A stretch of DNA of 64,000 nucleotides from Aureliella sp046290675. GTDB lineage: Bacteria; Planctomycetota; Planctomycetia; Pirellulales; Pirellulaceae. Shown piece by piece: positions 19,501-26,109 of the stretch. The position numbers and the translations under genes are program-made. Location: contig JBKAHA010000001.1 of assembly GCA_046290675.1 (NCBI GenBank), positions 682,001-746,000 of the forward strand, in the 5' to 3' direction. Position 1 is the stretch's first letter; the number at the start of each line of letters is the position of its first letter. The notes under the pieces are model-generated. The model did no database searches. It saw only the letters and a list, made by a program, of their open reading frames with translations, and was not told where the DNA came from.

Positions 19501-20824
19501 AGTGGCGTACTTCTTTGGCATTCGAGCAGGCGGTCGCTTGGACGTGGAGTACGGTGACCTAACTCAGGGATGGCAAATCGCGGATTGGAGTAACGTCCCC
19601 GGCGGTCTGCGTGAGAGCGGAAACCGTAATGCACCCGCGATTACCTTGCGAGCTGTTTCCCCTCCAACACCTCTGGCCATCAACGCAACGCGTCACTCGC
19701 TGGCGGACGCATTGAAGCTGCGTGTCGCCTCCGGGGAATTGACGACTGTCCTGTCACCAACCGGTGATCAATTGACTTCCGTCGACGTCACCATGGAAGT
19801 CATTCAAAGAAGTAGTTTGACCGTGATCCTGCCCGAGGGTGGCGAGCTATTCAGCATCTTTGTGAACGGTGAAAGCGTTCACTCGATCCGCCAGACGGAT
19901 AACAGCGATGCATGGCAGTTCTATATTTTGCCAGGCATGGACGATCGTACGGCAACCGTACGCTTCGTTTATTCCGTCACTGGCAATGATATTCAGGATC
20001 TAAAGCTAGTCAGCCCGCAATTGAACGTGCCGCTCGAGAACGTCAAATGGAATGTCATCGCGCCTCTCGGATTCGAGCTGTCTGACAATGACGGAAATCT
20101 AGAATTGATCGGGAGCGAGCGTGAACAGAATTATGACCGCGGCAAATACCTCTCCAAGGTTCAAGGCAAATTGCAATCGCAGGCTCAGCAGGCTGCCAAC
20201 CTACTCGAACAAGCGAACCAACTGTTGCAAGCTGGCGAACAAACCAAAGCTCGCTGGGCGCTTAACAGTGTCGCCAACCAGTATGCATTGGATGCCGCTT
20301 CCAACGAAGACGCCCGCGTTCAGCTCGAAAACTTGCAGACTCAGCAAGCGATCGTCGGGCTAAATACCCGGCGTCAACGGCTGTTCCTTTACAACAGCCC
20401 GTCCGATTCCATTGCTGCCGAAGATGAACAGTTGCGTCAAGCAGCGGCAGCGAATCCGATCCTGCAGCAAGATCAGCTCAAGTTCCGGCCGCAGGAGTTG
20501 AGTTCCCTGCTGGGGGGCAACTCCAACGAAGACAATGCCATCCTGCAACAGATCGCGGCCCGCCTGGTGCAACACCAACGTACCACCGAACCAGCGCCCC
20601 AGGCGATCATCATCAGCGTGCCCGAAGAAGGAACAGCTTACAGTTTCAGTCGCAGTGTCCAGGTTGCTGAAAATGCTCCGCTCGAGCTCGACCTGCAGTT
20701 TGCGTCCAAGTTCAAGCCAGCAATGTGGCAGTTAGTCTGCGTCGCACTGCTGCTCGGCCTCGTCTTCCTCACTCTCGCTTGGCACTTCAACTCACAGAAT
20801 CCGACGGAACCGGAAGCAGCTTAG
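13547..20824 (+). CDS. Giant exported membrane protein with repeated ectodomain modules
   Basis: About 2425 residues with no family I can name. ATG 13547 opens a signal peptide or anchor (residues about 12-38, ending near HGQDE); the frame extends upstream without a better start. Residues about 40-1060 form one predominantly beta-type ectodomain. Several hydrophobic helices lie between about 1066 and 1300 (LFGFTCIAVLVLLGC, GIAAVGLIGLAVTF, AFFFGLLALVITF, ATILAFFALTLL). A second ectodomain spans about 1300-2390, with a Gln/Ala-rich coiled-coil stretch near 2190-2300, and a final helix lies at about 2391-2414. The second ectodomain repeats parts of the first, including a roughly 95-residue module at 103-198, 433-523 and 1563-1651. 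The gene sits downstream of the VWA protein in the same direction, so the pair may work together at the envelope. Confidence 0.8.
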   Translation: MSKSNTAKHWSNPYSILATSLLWILTLFSSAIVCHGQDESEQVANAGATTSADETASSDERGPTIIIEAGKKTPELAFLYSAQANASIRITTKSVVQKVSVQAKVIQGAPKFVVLELLGPAAVGDVQGDGIHSWAVRREGDKRFLELLMDAKAKQLRCTVSLSQAVEQIPSQLNITHFGPGDAIGFSSQVAVDFDSELNGKLINAEGFTPMQSQPGQERLQTTSGGKLTVALQRRGADLGPILLSGVTLNGQSRSEADPPRSIAFTLTGKAVVREAPAQIRVLSGQAAIDVLPSSAAYRLRLVEGEGGTLVYELAFDETGEFDFEIDFVAPVRGSQDGWQLLDFAVATSAVVPLTIEGLSPELSFASGENALVPVLEGETWSSYLPATGRVLLRWKNATATEEGKLFFRTTALNEALVGPGMLREEHTVDYRVLQGKLPSLVLNMEGPGEILSIDGPGIVAWTVEPGESDDVKRLIIKLNQPASGSLQLRIRTQTSIGAFPTEVNATRFTPIGSIRHAGHLRLRNAGSVRIETKDLQGLTQLSPEQFPGPAANARQTFVYGFPSAEYALTIMADRIQPEVNVAELVTYSLSESERTIAANLELDIREAPIRDWTFQVPADYSVVAVSGPSLADYVVSSTADGPFRDVKLVFADDIAGRQLVTLMLEKSETVTAGPWTLPQLAFPNAESVRGDLGVAGAPGYRLSVASVDKLAEKPLSYFPNPVPNLQQAFRIREPDWQASLQVELLERSVQSDVFHLYSLSQGTVYGSALVNYFIAGAPTSEWRLTVPASLDNIMVDGQDIRNWRREGDTLIVALHQPVMGPYTLLITFEQKPDPIDRSFQAGLVEPLNVQGDRGYIQVVSPMQVELKPLLESPELLVLDPLELPAEFRLLSTAPPLGTWQYTQRPLDLKLQVDWFQPGTTATQVVEFSEANSRVSADGELVTDLLYYVKSRGQRTLRIQLPKEPVRLWAVSVNDEPVNARTDEDATLIPLPGEADPNVPVVVKLRLGKPAVDADSPDLALPIVFAPVLKTEWNISGDENHTLIPTGGQIQPAEPVVRPTGYEWLARHGLFGFTCIAVLVLLGCAAATREIAVSLIGAISFGAAIFVCCSMGWNALAQIAPPKPLQMSLPVLSAGEEVAISVSNVSVWWGNLSWIGVGIAAVGLIGLAVTFLGSRSTSKSKPNDSSSKETTSPTPGMIRLVALALLAAGTLMQRDGAAFFFGLLALVITFGMLCPILIRTLSHWSKTALAKQAKQKEEAAKAETTSNDQQEGDGGAPVVATILAFFALTLLPSQFGLAVEPWNPADQSQAQIPAAGRTGIQIEANAPFQIADVANQTWNISLSGKHLKATASMQFTGLPGDQFLLLQSPGVLTKFEGDGLFLSKQVLPSGQRVYVVTIRDDSDTSAEDAQGGKESSQDKYEDVPAGETEAGSSEVATGAEMEPPIRNERKTLKAEFAFQLESLDWQRGIPALVGQAAIQKINLEMNAPNWNVISPAAVEVRTEVGDAETTKASLLLGPGEAVVSLQPQARDISAEETKFFVEVSNLYTVGPGVVDGRHRVRVRTAQGKVGAMTINVPSGLTVSEVAGKIASWQFDADARALKLEVDPSAGAVFDVIVDTQRGLDALPTQATLAPVFVEGASGEIGFLAIAFGPDAQPESVTESSLSPIGLSDFDRSLMTQEKSVLHRAYRYESNEANLVANITEVTPEVRVTSRQVVSLGDERIVLAINFATEITRAGLFQLTVPVPDGYEVESLSGAALDHWSEVSDDDGRRLILHLKGKTLGSHQFSLSMTGPPAEGATDWSIPRFEVGEANRQTGDLVVRPMTGIRLRTIDRQNVSEVDPRSVGGQGQGALAFRLLQNDWSLNLGIEQLAPWVTGQVLHEITLREGQTRTNIFGNFLIQNASVRSLQVRLPVSDEAELKSIRMSGGTISDFVRTAPNSDIWRIDLKRRVIGRLQFQLEYERRGDRATVSEVLEPLEFPDTKQVAYFFGIRAGGRLDVEYGDLTQGWQIADWSNVPGGLRESGNRNAPAITLRAVSPPTPLAINATRHSLADALKLRVASGELTTVLSPTGDQLTSVDVTMEVIQRSSLTVILPEGGELFSIFVNGESVHSIRQTDNSDAWQFYILPGMDDRTATVRFVYSVTGNDIQDLKLVSPQLNVPLENVKWNVIAPLGFELSDNDGNLELIGSEREQNYDRGKYLSKVQGKLQSQAQQAANLLEQANQLLQAGEQTKARWALNSVANQYALDAASNEDARVQLENLQTQQAIVGLNTRRQRLFLYNSPSDSIAAEDEQLRQAAAANPILQQDQLKFRPQELSSLLGGNSNEDNAILQQIAARLVQHQRTTEPAPQAIIISVPEEGTAYSFSRSVQVAENAPLELDLQFASKFKPAMWQLVCVALLLGLVFLTLAWHFNSQNPTEPEAA

Positions 20825-21284
20825 CTAATTTGAGACTGAAGTTGGCCGCAGAAACGTCGAGCTTCAGTCAGCAGTGTTCCCAACGAACCACACCTACTCC
20901 ATTCCGGTCCGAGCGCCGGGAGGATTGCTTGGGTGGGGGACGTCTGTCCCGTGATGGCATTTTACAATTGGAGCCAGAAACGCGCAGGGCCAATCAAAGT
21001 TTGGTTCTAGGCTGTTTCGCCATTGAGCCGCTGGCCCAACGCTGCTCTATTGGCAACGGGTTTCATGACGCACCCGGCCGCTCACGCGTCGCGGCTCATT
21101 CCCTAGCTTGAAACTCTGATTGGCCCTGCAGAAACGCGTTTCTGCAGCGAGCCGTCAAATGGTTTAGGATGTAGAGAGGCTCCCTGAGATCAGTGGAGCC
21201 ACACCCACCCCGATTGCTTCTCGCCTTCGCCGCGAGGATGGTGATCGGACTCCTACCCCACCCAATTCATCGGGAGACGGCGTC
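20825..21284. other. Intergenic gap with a family I element
   Basis: A 460-bp gap. It contains the family I element at 20990-21123. The 160 bp between that element and the next gene end in a TTG-started frame; no clear promoter was recognised. A frame running across the gap is not convincing as protein. Confidence 0.6.
20990..21123 (+). repeat. Family I MITE-like element, copy B
   Basis: About 134 bp with inverted ends: CCAATCAAAGTTT at the left and AAACTCTGATTGG at the right, 12 of 13 positions complementary. The internal sequence matches copy A (reverse strand) and copy C, including the GCCATTGAGCCGCTGGCCCA block and the GGGTTTCATGACGCACCC block. Just outside it, CAGAAACGCG occurs on both sides (20975-20984 and 21128-21137), a possible target-site duplication or outer repeat. 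Confidence 0.8.
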
Positions 21285-24182
21285 TTGCTCCGGACTCTCT
21301 TGGCAATCTTGCTGTGCGTCGCCACGTTGACTTCGCGTCCGTCATTGATTTTCGCACAAGTAAGTTACGAAAACGACATACGCCCGTTACTGAAAGAGAA
21401 ATGCTCCTCTTGCCATGGTTCGCTGCGGCAAGAAGCAGGTCTTCGACTAGATCACGGTGAACTTCTTCGCAGCGGCGGCGACTCAGGGAAAGTTGTCGAC
21501 GAGCAGGAATTGGACCAAAGCGAAATCTTGATTCGCGTACGCTCGGAAGACGATTCACTTTTGATGCCACCACCGGGCGAAGGCGAACGACTCAACGAAG
21601 AACAAATCCAATTGCTTCGTGATTGGATCTCCAACGGCGCGAATTCTCCGCCTGACGAAACAATACCGACTGGCCCCGCCGAACACTGGGCTTGGCTTCT
21701 TCCTCAACGAGCTCCAATCCCTGTCGACGTACCGACGAGTTGGCGTCGCAACCCGATCGATGCCTTCGTCTTCGATTCTCTACGCTCACGGGAGCTAGCC
21801 CCGAACCCAATCGCAGATTGGAACCTCCGGCTACGCCGTCTTAGTTTTGATCTTGTTGGCCTGCCTCCCGATCCGCAGTTGCTTCAATCGTCAGGGAATA
21901 GCGGAGTCAATCGGAAAGAATCCGAATGGGAGGAAATCGTCGAGCAGTTGTTGGCTTCGCCCGCTTACGGCGAGCGTTGGGCGAGACATTGGATGGATGT
22001 ATGGCGGTACAGCGACTGGGATGGCTACAAGCAGGAGCTCAGGGGCAGCCAGCGACATATCTGGCGCTGGCGTGATTGGATCGTCCAATCGCTGGTCGAA
22101 GACAAAGGCTACGACCAGATGATCCTTGAGATGCTGGCAGCGGACGAGCTCAGCCCAGAAAACCATTCCGCTTTGCGCGCGACAGGCTATCTTGCACGCA
22201 ACTTCCATAAAAGTAACCGAGACATCTGGCTGGATGCGACGGTCGAACACACTGCCAAGGCGTTTTTGGCGACCACCCTGAATTGCGCTCGCTGCCATGA
22301 CCACAAATATGATCCGATCAGTCAGGAGCAGTACTATCGTTTCCGGGCGATCTTCGAACCGCATCAGGTCCGGATCGATCGTCTACCCGGACAAAAAGAC
22401 ACAAAAAAAGATGGGCTCGTGCGCGCATTCGATGCCAAGCCTGATGCGCCGACATTTCTGTACGTCGGAGGCAACGAGAAACTCCCCGACAAAAATCATC
22501 CGCTAGAGCCCGGTGTGCTCAGTCTATTTGACGCTCCTTACTCGCCTGCCCCTGTGCCCTTACCATCCGAGTCCTTTTACCCATCCCTAAAGCCACATGT
22601 GTTTACAGAGGATCTGAAGGAAATCGAAGACGCGATTAGCGAGGCCAGAAAAAAACTCACTAGTAAAATCGACGCTGCAAACAACGTACTGGAGAATTGG
22701 GAGGTCGTTGAGCTGCGCACGCAGGTCGATCAGGATTCATTGGCCAGTCAGTTAGCCCGTAAGCAGGCCTTGATATCGACCTTTGAAGCGGACCAACTTC
22801 GCTACGCGTCTGGCACTGCCGGCGCAGAGCAACTCAACCAAGACCGGGAGTCTGCTTACCTAAGAGCGAACGAGGCGCAACATCGGTCCGCCATCGCCCA
22901 AAGCCGACTAGCCGCATCCCAATCGGCGCTGTCCGTTGCCGAAGCGACCGCCGCCCTCAACCACGCAGAAAAAAAACACCAAGAGTCCATCACCACCGAC
23001 ACTTCCGCCCCCCAAGCGCCAGCCCCAGATACGACCAAGAATCAAAGCGTTCCGGATATCAAGACGCTTCGCAAAGAGCTGGAGTCTGCTCGCAAGAAAC
23101 TCGACCAGAACGAGAAAGCACTTGCGGACCTTCAAAAGAGCTCAGCGGACATTTACGCGTCAATGGGAAAGGTTTATCCGGAGCATAGCACCGGTCGCAG
23201 ACTGGCACTTGCCCGTTGGATCACCGACGCGCGGAATCCGCTGACTGCTCGCGTTGCAGTCAATTACGTTTGGATGCACCTGCTTGGCAGGCCTCTCATC
23301 GAAAACACCTTCGATTTTGGAATGCAAACCGAACAGCCAGTTCACCATCAGTTGCTCGACTACTTGGCGGTCGAGTTAATGGAGAACGAATGGAGTCTGA
23401 AGCACGTTGTGCGTTTAATTGTACTTTCACGGACGTACCAACTGAGTTCAACAAGGATGGCAACCGAAGATGCCGCAACGCACGAGCAGCTTATCCAGTG
23501 TTGCGGCCGGGCCGTAGTTCGGCGGCTCGACGCGGAAGCGATCCGCGACAGCGTCTTGGCAGTCGGCGATTCACTAGACCGGCGACTCGGTGGTCCCGAG
23601 ATTCCGTTTGCACATGGCCAATCGAATCCGCGTAGAAGCCTCTATTTCCAGCACGCGTATGAAAAGCAGATGACGATGCTAGTCGTATTCGACGCTGCTT
23701 CACCAACGGAGTGCTATCGCCGAAGCCCAAGTGTGATTCCACAACAAGCTCTTGCCCTTGCCAATTCACCAATCGCACTTTGGCAATCCCGCAAGATCGC
23801 GAGGCAGATTTGGGTTATCGAACCGAACGAAAAATCCGTTCTGGCCAAGTCGCTTGCCAAGAAACGAGCCCCAAAAAACGACGAAGAAGAGATCGATCGA
23901 CTCTTCTGGCGTTTACTCGGTCGCCCTGCCCTGCCCGCCGAGATTTCCGCGTGCCAAGAATTTCTGCTCGAGCAAGAACTACTTTTTCGTTCAAATGAAC
24001 GATCAGCATTTCCCAACCCTAATGCCTCCACCAAGCACTCGGAAAAAGCCGCGTCGAGAACTGACCGTTTAAGTGGCGGCCCGTCAGATGAGTCGATTCC
24101 AGCAAGCTCATCTTGGCTAAGGGCTCGAGAGAACCTTGTCCACGTACTGCTTAATCACAATGACTTTGTGACCCTTCGCTAA
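21285..24182 (+). CDS. PSD1 domain and planctomycete cytochrome c protein (DUF1549/DUF1553)
   Basis: A 965-residue exported protein. The TTG at 21285 starts a clear signal peptide (LLAILLCVATLTS, cleavage near FAQ). The PSCyt1 domain follows with a haem c motif CSSCH near residue 40. The PSCyt2/DUF1549 domain starts near 150 (NPIDAFVFDSLRSRELAPNP) and contains a second CxxCH, CARCHDHKYDPI, near 340. A charged helical stretch at about 440-620 interrupts the two main domains, and PSD1/DUF1553 follows from about 640 (GRRLALARWITDARNPLTAR). Such proteins occur in very many copies in planctomycetes, nearly always next to a DUF1501 gene, as here 62 bp downstream. The reaction is unknown; the haem motifs suggest electron transfer linked to breakdown of a substrate such as a polysaccharide. 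Confidence 0.92.
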   Translation: MLRTLLAILLCVATLTSRPSLIFAQVSYENDIRPLLKEKCSSCHGSLRQEAGLRLDHGELLRSGGDSGKVVDEQELDQSEILIRVRSEDDSLLMPPPGEGERLNEEQIQLLRDWISNGANSPPDETIPTGPAEHWAWLLPQRAPIPVDVPTSWRRNPIDAFVFDSLRSRELAPNPIADWNLRLRRLSFDLVGLPPDPQLLQSSGNSGVNRKESEWEEIVEQLLASPAYGERWARHWMDVWRYSDWDGYKQELRGSQRHIWRWRDWIVQSLVEDKGYDQMILEMLAADELSPENHSALRATGYLARNFHKSNRDIWLDATVEHTAKAFLATTLNCARCHDHKYDPISQEQYYRFRAIFEPHQVRIDRLPGQKDTKKDGLVRAFDAKPDAPTFLYVGGNEKLPDKNHPLEPGVLSLFDAPYSPAPVPLPSESFYPSLKPHVFTEDLKEIEDAISEARKKLTSKIDAANNVLENWEVVELRTQVDQDSLASQLARKQALISTFEADQLRYASGTAGAEQLNQDRESAYLRANEAQHRSAIAQSRLAASQSALSVAEATAALNHAEKKHQESITTDTSAPQAPAPDTTKNQSVPDIKTLRKELESARKKLDQNEKALADLQKSSADIYASMGKVYPEHSTGRRLALARWITDARNPLTARVAVNYVWMHLLGRPLIENTFDFGMQTEQPVHHQLLDYLAVELMENEWSLKHVVRLIVLSRTYQLSSTRMATEDAATHEQLIQCCGRAVVRRLDAEAIRDSVLAVGDSLDRRLGGPEIPFAHGQSNPRRSLYFQHAYEKQMTMLVVFDAASPTECYRRSPSVIPQQALALANSPIALWQSRKIARQIWVIEPNEKSVLAKSLAKKRAPKNDEEEIDRLFWRLLGRPALPAEISACQEFLLEQELLFRSNERSAFPNPNASTKHSEKAASRTDRLSGGPSDESIPASSSWLRARENLVHVLLNHNDFVTLR

Positions 24183-24244
24183 AAAGCTTAGCCTCTTTGA
24201 CCACGTCTTTTACCCAATCCTTGTTGTTATCGGAAAGTGTGACG

Positions 24245-25681
24245 ATGGAAGGATCTCGAGAAAATCGCAGACGGTTCCTTCAAGACATGGGGCTCGGCAT
24301 GGGCAGCATAGCTCTTGCTGATCTCATCGCGACCGACGCCAAGGGGGCCGAGTCGCGTGCGAAGTTGGCGAAAGCCAAGAGCGTCATCTGGCTTTTCATG
24401 ATCGGTGGCGCAAGCCACATGGAGACTTTCGACCCGAAGCCAGCATTGGACAAATACGCCGGAAAAACCATCAAGGAATCACCCTACGCGGACGTGCTGG
24501 ATTCTCCCTTCCTGGCAAACGAGCGTGTGGTGGCCTTTGATCCGAACAACGGCTTTATCCGCAATGAGATTTACCCAACCCAGATTGAGTTTCAACGGCG
24601 CGGGCAGAGTGGAATTGAAGTCAGCGATTGGCTGCCCCACATCGGCAGCTCCATCGATGACATCGCTGTCATCCGAAGCATGTGGACCGAAGACAGCAAC
24701 CACGGTGCCCAGCTACAGTTCCATACCGGAAGGCATCGCGTTGACGGTTTTTTCCCAACCGTCGGATCGTGGGCCAGTTACGGACTCGGCTCTCTAAATG
24801 ATGAGCTTCCCAAATTCGTCGTTATGGGAACGCCGGTCGCCGATTGCTGTGGTGGTCAAGAATGCCATCGAGCCAACTATCTCGGACCGCAGTATGATGG
24901 CATCCCACTCAAACTCGGTAGCAAGACTCCGCTGCCGTTCGCCAAGCCGCCCGAATCAGTTCTGCCTGACGAACAAGCCGGCGAGTTCGGCCTGCTTCGA
25001 AGACTAAGCCGAATCGCCCAGGATGAGTTCCCTCATGATGAGGCGCTGCGAGCGCGAGTCAAGAGCTATGAACTTGCGTTCCGAATGCAGACGGCGGTGC
25101 CTGAAGCAATCGACTTTCGGACGGAAACCAAACAAACGTTGCAAGCCTACGGCTTGGATAACAAATCGACCAAGGCGTTTGGGGAAAAAATGCTTGCCGC
25201 AAGACGACTCGTTGAACGGGGCGTCCGTTTCGTTCAGGTGTACCACGGCAGCAATGGCGGTGCGGGTCAGTGGGATAGCCACAAAGGACTGAAGGCGGGC
25301 CACTCGAAACTTTGCAAGCAGATTGACCAACCCGTTGGAGCCCTGATCCAAGATCTCAAGCAGCGCGGAATGCTCGACGAGACATTGATCGTTTGGGCAA
25401 CCGAGTTCGGCCGCACACCGGGGTCCCAACATGGCAACGGACGAGACCACCACCCCTACGGGTTTTCCGTTTGGATGGCTGGCGGTGGCGTCAAAGGCGG
25501 TATCGTACATGGGGCGACAGATGAGATTGGTTTCCATGCTGTCGAGGACCGACACTACGTCACCGACATTCACGCAACGGTACTCCATCAACTTGGGCTC
25601 GATCCGCGAAGTCTTGCGATCCCTGGACGCAAGAGACTAGAGAAAGAGTTCGGAAAGGTGATTCACGAGGTCTTGGCGTAG
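24245..25681 (+). CDS. DUF1501 family Tat-exported protein (sulfatase-like fold)
   Basis: A 478-residue protein from ATG 24245, preceded by a GGAAAG ribosome-binding sequence; a TTG at 24197 in frame is an alternative. The N-terminus carries a Tat-type motif, NRRRFLQDMGLG followed by SIALADLIA. The body shows DUF1501 landmarks: SVIWLFMIGGASHMETFDPKP, the TEFGRTPGSQ segment, and a C-terminal block GRDHHPYGFSVWMAGGGVKG with DIHATVLHQLGLDP. The fold belongs with the alkaline phosphatase/sulfatase superfamily, but typical sulfatase Cys/Ser maturation signals are not visible. It is the standard partner of the preceding PSD1/cytochrome gene, and the two are almost certainly co-transcribed. The biochemical role of the pair is unknown. 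Confidence 0.92.
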   Translation: MEGSRENRRRFLQDMGLGMGSIALADLIATDAKGAESRAKLAKAKSVIWLFMIGGASHMETFDPKPALDKYAGKTIKESPYADVLDSPFLANERVVAFDPNNGFIRNEIYPTQIEFQRRGQSGIEVSDWLPHIGSSIDDIAVIRSMWTEDSNHGAQLQFHTGRHRVDGFFPTVGSWASYGLGSLNDELPKFVVMGTPVADCCGGQECHRANYLGPQYDGIPLKLGSKTPLPFAKPPESVLPDEQAGEFGLLRRLSRIAQDEFPHDEALRARVKSYELAFRMQTAVPEAIDFRTETKQTLQAYGLDNKSTKAFGEKMLAARRLVERGVRFVQVYHGSNGGAGQWDSHKGLKAGHSKLCKQIDQPVGALIQDLKQRGMLDETLIVWATEFGRTPGSQHGNGRDHHPYGFSVWMAGGGVKGGIVHGATDEIGFHAVEDRHYVTDIHATVLHQLGLDPRSLAIPGRKRLEKEFGKVIHEVLA

Positions 25682-25760
25682 CATCAGGCAGCCTAGTCAA
25701 CCAATGAGCATGTCTCACGCCTGCGATGTTGCAGGTTGGTCGCCCGCCCCTGCCATCACT

Positions 25761-26003
25761 CTAATCATCGCGTTCAATATCGTCCGCCTGAACATCATCG
25801 TTGAATTTCGGGCAGCGAGAAACGGGCTGTGGTGGATACTTGGGCCAACCAGAGTCGCTGATCCCTACCGTACACATCATAAACACGGAGCCTTTTCCGG
25901 ACTGGATGATCCGTCGCCTACCACATTTCAAACACAAACTCCCCTGCATCGCATAGGGGATATCGATGTGTTTCTGTGGCTCTGAAGAAGAGCGTTCCGT
26001 CAT
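25761..26003 (-). CDS. Small four-cysteine (zinc- or Fe-S-site-like) protein
   Basis: An 80-residue protein on the minus strand. It contains CLKCGRRRII (Cys24, Cys27), then GKGSVFMMC (Cys44) and PKYPPQPVSRCPKF (Cys64). Four cysteines with a CxxC pair, a GKGS turn and a Pro-rich loop look like a compact metal-binding fold, and the ordered motifs argue against chance translation. ATG 26003 was chosen; the frame extends 14 residues further upstream. The opposite strand is also open, but its product has no such pattern. The gene stands alone between DUF1501 (convergent) and the YiiX-like gene (divergent). I do not know a named family; a planctomycete-specific protein is likely. Confidence 0.6.
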   Translation of the reverse strand: MTERSSSEPQKHIDIPYAMQGSLCLKCGRRRIIQSGKGSVFMMCTVGISDSGWPKYPPQPVSRCPKFNDDVQADDIERDD

Positions 26004-26109
26004 GATGCCTGATCCAATGTAAGTTGCCGTCACGGCGAATAACAACAGTCTACTGAGGGTACGCTAGCTAACTGTAAAGGGCCTCACTAGCGAGAAAGAA
26101 CCGTTGACG

